A program made the position numbers and the translations under genes. DNA of 64,000 bases from Apostichopus japonicus (lineage: Eukaryota > Echinodermata > Holothuroidea > Aspidochirotida > Stichopodidae): assembly GCF_037975245.1 (NCBI RefSeq), contig NC_092563.1, positions 2,588,501-2,652,500 of the forward strand. The letters run 5' to 3'. Positions 18,501-29,900 of the stretch are shown here, one piece after another. Under the pieces are notes generated by a model, which was not told the DNA's origin, made no database searches, and worked only from the letters and a program-made list of their open reading frames with translations. The number at the start of each line of letters is the position of its first letter. Positions within the stretch are counted from its first letter, which is position 1.

Positions 18501-21500
18501 TTGCAGTCGATATACCACCTGGTCGATTGAGTTTGGTTTCCCTTGTTTTGATACACGTTTATGTGCTCTGGTTTAATACTAACTTTCAGTCAGTGCGTAA
18601 TAGATTGCAGTCAATTCCATCAATATGCAGTCTAATCATCGATCAACAGGGAGTATGCTACTTGTAGGCCTTAGAACTTTATGGGCTGCAACCAGCCTAG
18701 AGAAATCTCAATATGGGCTTCCAAGAAATGAAAAGTATGGGAAATAGGTCTAAATATTGCATTAATCTCCTTCTCAGTACCCAAAAACTAATTTTTCTAT
18801 TCCTTGTTTCTTCAGGACTCTTGACGGTTCTCAGAGGCAGCATTCAACGGAGATGGAGAACCTCAAGACCCGTCTCAGCTCCATCCAGAAGGAGAAAGAG
18901 GACCTTGCCATTCATCTCACGGACCAAAAAGCTGATAATACTCAACTTGAAATCCAAGTGAAAGCTCTACAGAAAGCCCAAAAGTAAATATATAATATTA
19001 ACGATATATTCACCAATTATCCGCCTCCAAACAGCAAATTGCAACTCTGGTATTGCTATGTGTAGAAATATGAATTAATGAATGTATGTATGAATGAATG
19101 AATTGAATGAATGAATGAATGTATGAATGAATGAATGAAAGATTGAGTGAACGTTTGAATGAATGTTACAGAGAATGAGTGAACCAATGAAAGAATTATT
19201 GAATGATTCAATAATTAATTGATTCAATTAATCAATGCTTGATTGATTGATCAATTTGTAGAAATACAAATGAATGAATGTATGTACGAATGATATGCAA
19301 GATTGAGTGAACGCTTGAATGAATGTTAGAGTGAATGAATGAACAAATGAATGAAAGAATAATTGACTGGTTGAATAATTAATTGATTCAATTAATCAAT
19401 GCTTGATTGATCGATTAATTTGTGTGATTTTTTTTCCTTTAAGGTTGATGCTTGTTACTACATCCAATGTTAACCTTGATCAGAGGCACATCTTCTCTCT
19501 CCCTCCCAAAGTAGAAAATTTCATTCACTTGAGTCTTGCAAATAATCTAAACATTTATTTTAAGAATTTTGCCCTTTAATCTCTCTCTGTCTCTGACAAC
19601 CTTGTGATTTATCATATAAGCTTCTGATGCATTAACATGACTCATAGCAACAAAGAAGCTGACAGTCTCTGCCCTCTTGTCTTCCAAAATGTTGCTGAAT
19701 TAACAGTTGAAAGCTTCTCTTCAATATTTATCCAAAAGTATTTTGCCTCTCGAGGGGATGGTTTGTACATTTTGGATTCATGTCTTTGTTTGCTCCCTTA
19801 AACGAAAGGAAAGCGCAGCAGAAGGCTCTGTTACTCCAACAGGAAGTTGAAACAGCTCTGTCCAGAGAGCAACAAGCCAATCTTCATCTCAACCAGGTCT
19901 TGGAGATTGCTGAGAAGACTGCAGCAGAGAGAGATGCCTTCGCTAAGATGGTCAGTAGTCACGGTTGACCCTAGCATTTCACATACATGTGTAATAGAGT
20001 TTCCATGTCACATACCTTCTTACATCAGCAGAATGCTCAAATTCATCAGCGTGCACTCCATCAAAAACAGATAGGCCAATCAGCTTCAAGATACAATCAG
20101 TATATGAATATGCATATTTAACATTGTGGCATATTGTAAAAAGTGATTAATTGTATAGAATTCCAAAGGTCATTTGAACAAAGAATATGTTCCAGTATTG
20201 AAAGTCAGGATATTTTGATATTAAACTAAAGAAATAAATCTGTTTATGTAACTTTATCAATAAATGCAATCATCAGCCCAGGCGTTGATCATATTGAACC
20301 TGAGACTTTGATGTGTCCTTCTCTGTGACTTAGGAAGAAATACATAATGAAAATCAGTGGCAAATGAAAAACTCACTATTTTAGTGCGGCAGAGAATTAT
20401 TATTAGAATTATATGATGAAGGATCTCTAAATAAATACACTAGTTCACTGTCTCTAAATAAGTGACCAAAGGTGTCAACATTTTAGGCAACTTTTGTGTC
20501 CAGTGGATGATACCTACTCACTTATCGCTTTTAGCAAAGCACTGCAGACCCCCTCCCCCACCCCCCCATCCTTCCTTCTAAAGAACAATTGGCCCTCAAT
20601 GCCTAGTCTTTGAGTTCTTTTTAATTAAATATGATTATTTTATTCTTCTATATTCTGTTCTCGTTAAAATCCTTTCCTCCAGGCCAAGTCACAAGCTCAA
20701 GAGAAAGAAAAGACTGTCAATAAAATGATGCAGGGAAATATATACGTAGGCAAGATGGAGGAAAAATTGAAAGTAAGTCATTTTATAAGGCGAGGAAATA
20801 TTGTGCCTTTGATTTGTGCATCCAATATGAACCGGTTTTAATACTTTGGTTAGAACGGAAAAATTGAATTGCTTCAAGAGTAGGAAAAAGTCTGTCTTGT
20901 TGCATAGAAACAATTTTGTAGATGTGAAGTTAACACGGTAAAGTTTGGAGGCAACTTATTATTTACTTCTTGAAAGAAGTCAAGGGATCCTCATTTAAAG
21001 AATAATCAATTCCTTTTTTTGTGTTGCCGTCATTAGATAAGAAATATATATTTGTATCTCTGTTGTGGTAGGTCTATAAACTACTTATCATATCATGTGT
21101 CAACATATTTTGTAATTTTTCATTCATCATTCTCTGTTATTGAAGTTTTATGGACAAAGATGCTGGTCATGTAACGTAAGGAAAAAGAAAAAATATTCTC
21201 ATCACTTAAAATACTAAATTTTTATACCAAATACTTTTTGTGTGTTCATCATTGCCTCTTTAAAACCTTTTTTTCCTCACAATTCAGATTATTTTCTCAC
21301 TTTAAAAGATGATTTAGAACCAAACCCACCCACAAAATTACATCAAATGAAAATGTTCAAACTGCCCGCTTGCTTTTCGGAATTTTTTAAAACAGTTTGT
21401 TTATATAAATATTCTCTCCGGCGTTTTATCTTGGTAGCTTTACAAGCATCGAGCTCAGGAGAAGTTGGAGAGCATGTCTCAGGAAATTTTAAACCAGGAC

Positions 21501-22230
21501 AGTAACTTTGCCAGCCAGGTCCGTCAGTATGAACGTGAAATCAGGCACCTTCAGGAAGTCGTTAAAGAGAAACAAGAGAAATTAGACGCAATGACCAAAG
21601 ACAAGAGGTGAGGGTAGCGTGAGTTACTGGCATCAAAGGTGTATTATGGTTGTAAATACGTTTTTGTGAGACTGACCTACACAGATGAAACTTGGGGGAA
21701 GAAATGAGTAGAATGTCTTTAAAGAGGATGGGAGAGTGTGGAATGCAAGGCAGGTTTTGTGGTACTTCAGGATTTGTGGCCTACTTTGTGTTTAACACAA
21801 TTATAAAGCAAGCTTTATATTTCATAGGTTCATGTAAGTTCCAAGAATCAAGCTAAAAGATATTGTCAATTTAATGTGCTTTAGCAATGTTAAACACTAT
21901 TACCTATATTGTACTCTCTGACACTATGAAGGACAATGGGGGGGGGGGGAGGGGGAGGAGGGTTGGGGATCCATGTTCCCCAAAGTCAGGGCTTCTATAG
22001 TGATGGGCGTACACATTGCTAAATTATTTCATTTTCATTTTGTCTACTAATGCAGGAGAGCAGAAGAGCAATTGGAGACCGTTTGGCAGAGTGCTACCTC
22101 CGATAACCAACGCATCCAAGCCAAACTTTCCAGGTCTCTCCGACCCTCGTCCCTCGAGGGACATCATAACGGTGCTTTTGGATCAGACTCCGATAACAGA
22201 GGCCTCTTGTCCTCTGACAGCGAGAACTGA
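9503..22230 (+). CDS. CEP89: centrosomal protein of 89 kDa (CEP89/CCDC123)
   Basis: CEP89 belongs to the distal appendages of the mother centriole and supports cilium formation; a mitochondrial role is also reported. Eighteen exons close in frame to 926 aa: 9503-9553, 10451-10598, 11325-11508, 11967-12237, 12529-12664, 13042-13127, 13896-14007, 14563-14766, 15001-15162, 15815-15945, 16561-16814, 17368-17483, 17997-18177, 18816-18983, 19809-19950, 20683-20772, 21438-21607, 22056-22230. The N-terminal third is low-complexity and acidic or Ser/Pro-rich, with an early PRSPEPPSERPEERPPSAL patch. From about residue 330 to 870 it is coiled coil. The clearest orthology mark is exon 11 (GLPSRGASPRWLTDTKYLSP), followed by EEN-rich heptads and the C-terminal VWQS segment, which align with vertebrate CEP89 as I remember it. 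Exon 4 could instead end at 12243 (two more residues). The human protein is shorter (about 780 aa). Start is the first ATG after a stop in frame. Confidence 0.93.
15453..15662 (+). pseudogene. intronic duplicate with decayed end of CEP89 exon 9
   Basis: Inside CEP89 intron 9, about 210 bp repeat the end of exon 9 plus the first part of the intron (15137-15360). The copy starts with a decayed version of the exon's last codons (GATTACAAGATGAGGAGG against GATTACCAGACGAGGAGG). It then follows the intron with shared stretches such as TTGTGAAATGAGC and GAAAATATTTCTAA. The donor-like GGTAGATG is kept. The copy has no acceptor of its own nearby and is probably not spliced in. Confidence 0.75.
19068..19425. 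repeat. AATG tetranucleotide array in a tandem duplication of about 180 bp
   Basis: In CEP89 intron 14, GAATGAAT-type repeats are followed by AATTAATTGATTCAATTAATCAATGCTTGATTGAT. This whole arrangement occurs twice in a row (about 19068-19258 and 19259-19425), with moderate divergence between the units. Confidence 0.85.
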
Positions 22231-24373
22231 GGCTGTCGAAAATCTATTCTTTTTTTATTAATCTAACAATAGATGAAAGAAACATTTGTAGCCAATCAGC
22301 AGTTCTGAAATTAGTGGAGTTATCACACACGGCAATGTGTCTTTAATTGGTTTAAAAGTTGTTATGACTTTTAGATGGTGACAACCAATTACCAATAAGG
22401 TAAATTCATGTTTTGTTTCTTTTCATTTGGAAACGTCTACCTGGGAATGCAAGGCAACTGCCAGGATGACAGAATGGTCTGGAATTCACGGTAAAGAAAG
22501 TTGTAAAATGTCACCGTATGTGACCAATCTTGACTATTAGTTGATTTTGTGACGATGCAGATCAAATTTAAATGCCTTTTTTTTTCCTTTTAAAATAACT
22601 TGACTTCAATAGATGAACATTTAACATTAAAAAATGTGTAATATCAATAACCAAAGGTTACGTGGCTTTAAAAACAATATCGATCAGTCTTTCAGATGCA
22701 TTTACAGTATACTGCAAAATAAGTCCTAATTGGACACTTTAAAATTGAAAAGCAGATCAAACTTTCCCAAAAAATTGAGAACTGATTTCCTGTATGACTA
22801 TAGGTGGACTGTACTGCACTGTACTGACTCATTTCTTATTCACTTTTATTCAGATTTTATTGTGAACATTATATTATAATTTAAGATTTTATGTTTTAAA
22901 GTCAAGTTAATAGCATTCGAGTACTTATTCATTTACTATTCCCATAGAGTTTAAACCTCTTTAGGATTTCCATGGAAAATGTGTCTGTAAGTTAACCTAT
23001 ATGCGAACTTCAAACGTTCTCATAAAACAGACTTCGATACAATAAGGTATAATTAGATTTTAAACACAAACTACTTTAGGAAAAATTAAGCAAGTTTCAA
23101 AGTGAATGTCGGTGAAACATTTCGAGATACAAAACTTCAATCTTTGTAATGTATACATTTTAAACATAGTCAATTTTCATTTTTTAGCATGTACATATTC
23201 TGTTTGGATGTGAGCTCCTTCCTGATGGTATGGAGATTCTTGTCGTAATCATAAATCAACAACATGATGGATGTTTACGACACTGTGTAAAATTTCCGTA
23301 ATTCATGTAAGATTATAATATGTGTAAATGGTTATATTAATAATAAATGTCATAAAATGTGTATATTTACGATCCAACTGTTAGTTACATGTTTTTTATT
23401 TTGTCAGGTTTTATTTGATATATGATTAATAATCACTTTTATCCAGCACTAAGTATTCTGATATGAAACACTTTATCACCTTGACTAATTATGCACCTGC
23501 TTCTGCAGTGCAATAAATATTTGAATGTCCGTCCTATAGCTTAGACATTCCTTTGAGTAAATCGATATCTGTCTGGTTTTAGGTTTTATATAGTTTTTTT
23601 ATTCCATGTACAAAAATTTCTTTGCTATGCAGGAAATTGCCATTATCTGTTGTACACACACTTGTTTATTTGTGTCTATATATATTTATATATATACAGG
23701 ATATATACATATATGTTTGTGTGTGTTTTATATATATATACACATTTGTACAAACAAGTCACATCTATACATACCAATTATCATGTATAGTATGTTCCCT
23801 TTTCCAATGGACTTGTGATACAAATCCGACGTAACATCACCACGATCATATGGTTAGTCTTGATGTAAATGGGACTTCAACTTTCAGTGGATCAACTAAG
23901 TAGTTAGGTCAAAATGCACAGGCTTTATTTTGGGTGACTTTTCTGAAAAAGTACCAATTATCATAATTTCATTCATATTGTTACATAACATTACAAACTA
24001 TGTCATGGTTGAATGTTATATGTGGTTAACAACTTATGATGGCTAAGATTGTGTATGTTTTCTTTCTTCCTATATTCGACCTACTCAATCATAAGGGAGT
24101 GCTGGTCAGCTTGTACAGGTTGCATTTATGCAGCTGGTTACTCGGTTCTCATTTACATTCGAGTTGCCACTGTTTATCTCTAGTGTTCATTCCTGTGTAT
24201 TAAGTATCATGTTGTTCAGGGTGCTAACTTTACAAGTTTATATATAGACTTTTATTGACTTAATTTATGTACTGAAAATCTCCCAATCAAATTTGATTGT
24301 GTGGAAGAGGTACAACTCTGTGGTGTAATTAATTCACAGTTAGGATTAAAAGGTTTTTTTAATTTTAAATAAA
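22231..24373 (+). other. CEP89 3' UTR region with three candidate poly(A) signals
   Basis: No coding frame is recognised downstream of the CEP89 stop. AATAAA occurs at 23342-23347, 23512-23517 and 24368-24373, so 3' UTRs of about 1.1, 1.3 or 2.2 kb are possible. A TA-rich microsatellite lies at about 23676-23745. Which site is used cannot be told from sequence. Confidence 0.5.
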
Positions 24374-25738
24374 TTTCGAAATTATATATTGAACATTGCT
24401 TTTTGTGTTTTATTAGTTTGTAAAAAATACTTTAATATTATCTTGTTAATTTTTTGTCATCTCAGTAATTTATCAAAGGAGGGTCTATCATGCAACCAAC
24501 ATTTCAAGAAAACTCAAAAAAAGTTAAACGAAAAAATGCTTCAGTTCAAACAGTCTTTATTTTCTTATTCTACAAGGACATAAAACCAACAGAGCAGTGT
24601 CTTAAATTGAAAGAATTTTTTCTTAGTATTTACAATTACTGAAATAAAAAGTATTAAACAATGAAAAGTCCCAATTTCGATCTGTGTTCAATAGTAATTT
24701 GCTGCAAAACTAGGGAAGAGAACGGTCAGAATATTCCACACCTGATTTGAGACCCAATCTGGAATTTTTTTCCCCCCAGTAAATCGATTCACTCCAATGA
24801 GCGAGAAAGCAATTCATTCTTTTTGGACACAAATCAGACAAAACATAGCATAAAGCCCAAAACCATATTGTTGATCTCAACATATGCTACAGTACACAGT
24901 GACACCACATCAAGTCACGCTGTGATTCTAATCAGCTGACATTTAGTGAGGAGTAACATGTCAAATAGCATTGTAGCTTAATGAAAAAGTACAACAAAAA
25001 GTTTAGTAGGAAGGGTCTACAGAAAATGTTGACAATTTCTAGAGGTCATTTTTTTTGGGGACACATTTCAACAGTATACAGTGATATTTAGCACTGGCAA
25101 ATTGACCCGTCTGGCTGTGTATTTTCTACAGTTATTATTTGAAGGTATCTCTGGAGGTATCAATAATCAAGGAAGCTTTAAAACACTGCAACAGGGATAA
25201 CAAGATACATACAAAGATGGAGTGACAACGTACAAACAAATTTAACAAGCTATTGCTCTACTGAAAAATATATGTTGGATAAAAACCCATAAACCAAAGG
25301 ATGCAACTATTTGAGGTAAAAAATGATCATAATTGATGCCTTGCTTTGGACAAGCCACAATGATGCCAAAAATAACTACTTTGCATTACTCGCACAAAGT
25401 TGTCGGTACTGCTAGAACAACGTGAAAATGGTCACCTGTGAAGAATCTTAACGACCAGTTCGCTGCTAATCCATTGTATTAATCTCAGCGAAGACCCTGC
25501 ACCATCTAACTGGGGTGACATTAGGGTTCGACAAATCTCCATAATTTGGGAAAGTTCACATCTGTTTTTGCACACAAAGTATGGAAACTTCACACAGATT
25601 CTCAATTCATGTACAAATGCAATTAGTTGGGTCCAGACAAAATATGATAATGAACCCAAGCAGTTGCATTTTTCATCTGATTCTTTGTTAAGTTAGATCA
25701 CTTCAATTCAAAACTTGCAACTTTAAGACAAGTTCACC

Positions 25739-25796
25739 GTGGGTGTGACATGTCTTCTGGAGACCTATCCCAGACGTAAGACATGTCCCCACCCAC
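25739..25796 (-). other. inverted repeat / RNA hairpin in ACIN1 3' UTR
   Basis: GTGGGTGTGACATGTCTT (25739-25756) is matched by the inverted arm at 25778-25796 with one extra base. This gives a stem of about 18 bp with a loop of about 21 nt. In the ACIN1 transcript it would fold as a strong hairpin. No further pairing extends the stem, so a microRNA precursor is possible but not favoured. Confidence 0.55.
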
Positions 25797-26329
25797 CATT
25801 CATTTAGTGTTTATATGAACAATAATAGACAGTGTCTTACAAAATGCCTCAGTGATATGATGATTCTTTAAGGGGAAGGGGAAAAAAGCGGTAAAACATA
25901 AAAAGAATTTGCACAAAGGACAAAATGGAGGATGTCTTCACCTATGGACTACGCACACCTCATATTGCGTGACCATTTGTAATGTTATGGCTTTATGAGA
26001 TCCAATGAGATCGTCCGTGCACTTTCACACACGATGAGCACAGGAGGTTTAATTTGATATGAATCAGGGAACAGATAAGACATAATATTGAATGAAGTTT
26101 TAGCTCAATTTGCAAAGCTATTATGTCCTCATGCTCTTTGTTCACAACTTAAAAAGTTAAATGCCATACAGATACATTTCAAAATACCTCTTTGCTAACA
26201 GGAGTTGGAAACTGTGATGAGGTTCCTCCTTAGGCATTCCTTATTACTCTTTTATTTCTTCTTCTTAATTTTCCCCTAGATATTTGAAATGACAGCAGAG
26301 AGCGTTCATATCTTAAACACTGAAATTTA

Positions 26330-26597
26330 CCGTGGTTCTGAGGGGACAGGCGAGTTGTAGACTTAAGCTAACGTTACATCTTTACAAAATTTGTCGCATT
26401 GATGAGATACTGTGTCTCACGTAACTTGTCGGATAAAACGATTGCTGTCAAGTTGAGTTGGAAAAGTATCAAATTGCTGAGTTGATGTGTTGCATCAAAC
26501 TAAAGATTATATTATATCTTGGCAAAATTTTCATCTCGACAAAAATCATATTTTGGACGTGAAGTCTACAACTCGCCTGTCCCTTCAAGAACCACGG
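26330..26597. mobile_element. TA-flanked MITE in ACIN1 3' UTR
   Basis: Inverted ends of about 36 bp (26330-26364 and 26562-26597) begin CCGTGGTTCT and share GGGACAGGCGAGTTGTAGACTT. The element is 268 bp long and flanked by TA on both sides (26328-26329, 26598-26599), the target duplication of Tc1/mariner-type elements. There is no coding capacity. Confidence 0.85.
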
Positions 26598-26930
26598 TAG
26601 AACTTTTTCAGCTATAAAAACTAGATCAAAAAAAGCAACAACAGCTACACAGGCCTTTTGTAGGAAATTAACTTTCTGCACACTATAGCAATCTACGATG
26701 CACCCCCCCTCCCCCACCTCATCATTCACCTTCTACCATTTCCTCTCCTAGAGATTTTCCAAACTGACAAACTGTCAAAATATCTTGAGATTTCTTGATC
26801 TGACTAAAAAACTTCTTCTATAAATATTCATTCTAATACAAAATGGTAATTACAAACCAACAGGGATGTTGTCCTAAAAATCTCACAAGAAGCACTTTGA
26901 ATCTAAAATCCCGCCACCATACTGAAGCCA

Positions 26931-29900
26931 TCAACGGCGCCTGCCTCTATTCCTGCTGTTGGACCGACGGACCGGACTGCGTCTGGGACTCCTTCTAGGG
27001 CTCCGTCTTGGGCTCCTAACCATCGCCTTTTGTCTATTCCGGGCAGCAGCTTCCTCCTTTTCCTGCTCTTCTCTCCTTTGTCGAATCCTCTCTTCTCTTT
27101 CTTTGTCTTTCTCTAGCATCGCTTTTTCGTTCTCCTTGGCCTAAGAGAGAGAGGGGGACAAGAAATGGAAATATATACTTTTTCCGTATCGTACTTACGA
27201 CAAAAAAAAATAAAACTTTCACAGAAGGTGAAGTGTGATCAACTCTCATCATTATCCTGTGCCTAATAGATTTAAGTAAAAACAGAAAAGAAAAGTTTGA
27301 AACTATTTGTGATTATATCCCAGCATTTCCCAATATTCACATTTTTGGCTATTGTTACCCAATATTTCACACCTAGTATTTCCAGCCTCTGTTTTTTACC
27401 CAGAGCATCTACGTTGGTCTGATTTCAACCACAGACGTTCTGGGACTTTGTCATTTCATTTGCAGGATGGCACATGGTAGTATTCTACAACTTAAATAAC
27501 ACGATCCCCGAGTCAATCAGACTTCTATTTCTACGTACCTTCTCTTCCGGTAGAGGCAACCAGTAGATGCAGGGGGTAGCTTTGGTCTTCCTGAAGAGAT
27601 CGTCTAACAGCTTGGCGGGCGGTTCTTCCGTCTCTGTCTTCTTCTCTGCTGCGGTGTGTAAAAACAAAAACAGGACGCAATTTAAGAAAGTTAAAAAAAG
27701 AAGAAGGTATAAATTTGTTAAATTTAACCACATTCAACATCAAAGCGGACTGAATGATATAGAGGCCTAAGGATCACCTTTCAGACACTTTTCAGGTCAT
27801 CCTACGGGGAGCTGGACTCTCTGTTGTCTGAACAGGAAAGGTTTTTGCCCAAGAAACATTATGTTATGGAAGCTCAGAGTAAGAAACCAATGACCATTGG
27901 AGAAACTTTGGCAGTAATGCGAGAGTGTTGGTGATCGAAACGGACACTCTGGCATCTCCGTCTGCCTTTTAGATATAAGACCTACAAGCAAATCTACCTG
28001 CACCCTCAAACGAAACCAAAAGACACCACAAATGCAACAAAAAAAACATTTAACTCCTCTGTTTGCAGTCCAGAATTTGAAATACGAGGAATACTGTTAA
28101 AGAATGTATGATATTTATAAAGATATGTCCTCTTACAAGTATTTTTGAAATTGCTTATAGATCACTAAAATTTGTACCCATTGAAACCCACTTCTATTTT
28201 TTCTTTATTAAGTCTTCTCAATTTTTCAGGATCAACTTATTACTTTTTCTGAATTTTTCAAAGAGTGAGAGCACAGAAACCCTAGAAAATCCTTCATTAC
28301 AGTTCTGACTTATTGGTTTTCATTTTAAAGGGAGATGGTAAACCTTTCTTGTTCCTGTCTTTGTCTTCATCTCTTCTGCGGATTTCTCTTTGCGGGCTCT
28401 TGTCCTTCCCCCTGTCCCACTCTCTCTCTGACGTCCGCCTCTCCTTCACCCGGCCTGTCTCTCTTTCCCTCTCGCTGTTTCTCCTCTCCCTGAAGCTCTC
28501 CCGACCGGCCCTCAGTTCTTCCTCTTCCCTCCTGCTTCTTGATTTCAGTGGACTTCTAGCCCTTTCTTTCGGTTGTACAGGTGCTGATTCCTTTGTTGCT
28601 GTTTTGCCGAGATATCTGTCCAACTACAGGAAATTAAAATTGTGTGTCATTGTTCATGAAAAGCAAAGTGGCATTTTTATCACCTTAAGGAAACAACTCT
28701 TATTTCGTCGTCGACAATTTCTCCCTTACGTATAGCAATTGATAAAGCCTGGCTGCCCCGTTGAAAGCGACATTGCACACTGCCAGAAAAAAATTAACAC
28801 TTTTCTTAAAAGAGAAAAATATTCCACACTTTTCGGTTATAAGCCCCATCTAAATATCTTGTTGCAAATTTGACATATAGGGTTGATTTGAATGTAACCT
28901 ATTCTGACCAGCTAAACCCTCAAATTCTTCAAGGGAGAGGAGCCCAGTAGTTGGTCTGTGATGTCATCACCGCTAAGTTTTCCTTCTACTATAACTTAAC
29001 TTTAGTGAAGGAAAATGCCAGCTTAACATTTAACAAATATATAGATACTCTAGCAAAACAACTAAACATGAACCGTTTAAATAAGAACACTCTGCAAAGG
29101 CTTACCTCGGACTGAGTAGCAAATTCTATATTGAGAGTCTTTGGGTTGCTCTGTGGCCAGGTAGCTCCATGCAAAGATTCCCGACACTTCTCAGCTCCCT
29201 GTAAGGACTGAAACTGTAAAACAAAGACAGAAGAGAAATACAAGGAATTGAATTTCATCTTTCAAGAAAAGTCAACAATTTAAGGCATGAACACAAAGAC
29301 AAATGCTGATCCCCTTCCCCTCCCTCCCCCTCCCCCTAAACAAAACTATCTATGTATGTTTCCTCTATGTGACCAGAACTCATTAACCTATCATGCATGG
29401 CCAAGTCTATGGAATGAAAAAAACAAAAAACTAAATTGCAAACATTAATAGATTCACAAGACATGTATAACATTGCCATCACCTTAACGATCTGCTTTAT
29501 TGGCTCCAATTATAGCACGCTATAGCTAGGAAAGTTTTGTGATTACATAATCGACATGCCACGGTCATAAATCAACCTCAGGCTCTACAATTAGCCTGCA
29601 TAGCTTCTTAACACTATTAAGCTCTTCGGGTAAACACTGTGTGGAAATATGTTCATGTCTACAGTGTAGTTAATCGTACAGCATTCACACAAAAGACATA
29701 CAAGAAGAAATATGTGGCAGGCATTGCAGACTAATTGGTGAAAAGAGGTCATTTTACAGCCAAGGCAGGTCGATTACATCATCTCAAGAAACTTTTCCAT
29801 GATAGCGTGCTATAGTTGGGGTCTATACAGCAGACCTTTAACTGAAAATTTGGCATGTCTGGAGCTGGGATAGGGAGCACCTACATTTAAATGTTTTATC

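Larger units (their letters stand above)
24556..26930 (-). other. ACIN1 3' UTR region and candidate poly(A) signal
   Basis: On the minus strand AATAAA occurs at 24561-24556, about 2.4 kb past the ACIN1 stop. No open frame in between resembles a protein, so this is probably a long 3' UTR. It holds a hairpin (25739-25796) and a MITE (26330-26597). A shorter UTR ending before the MITE is also possible. Confidence 0.5.
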
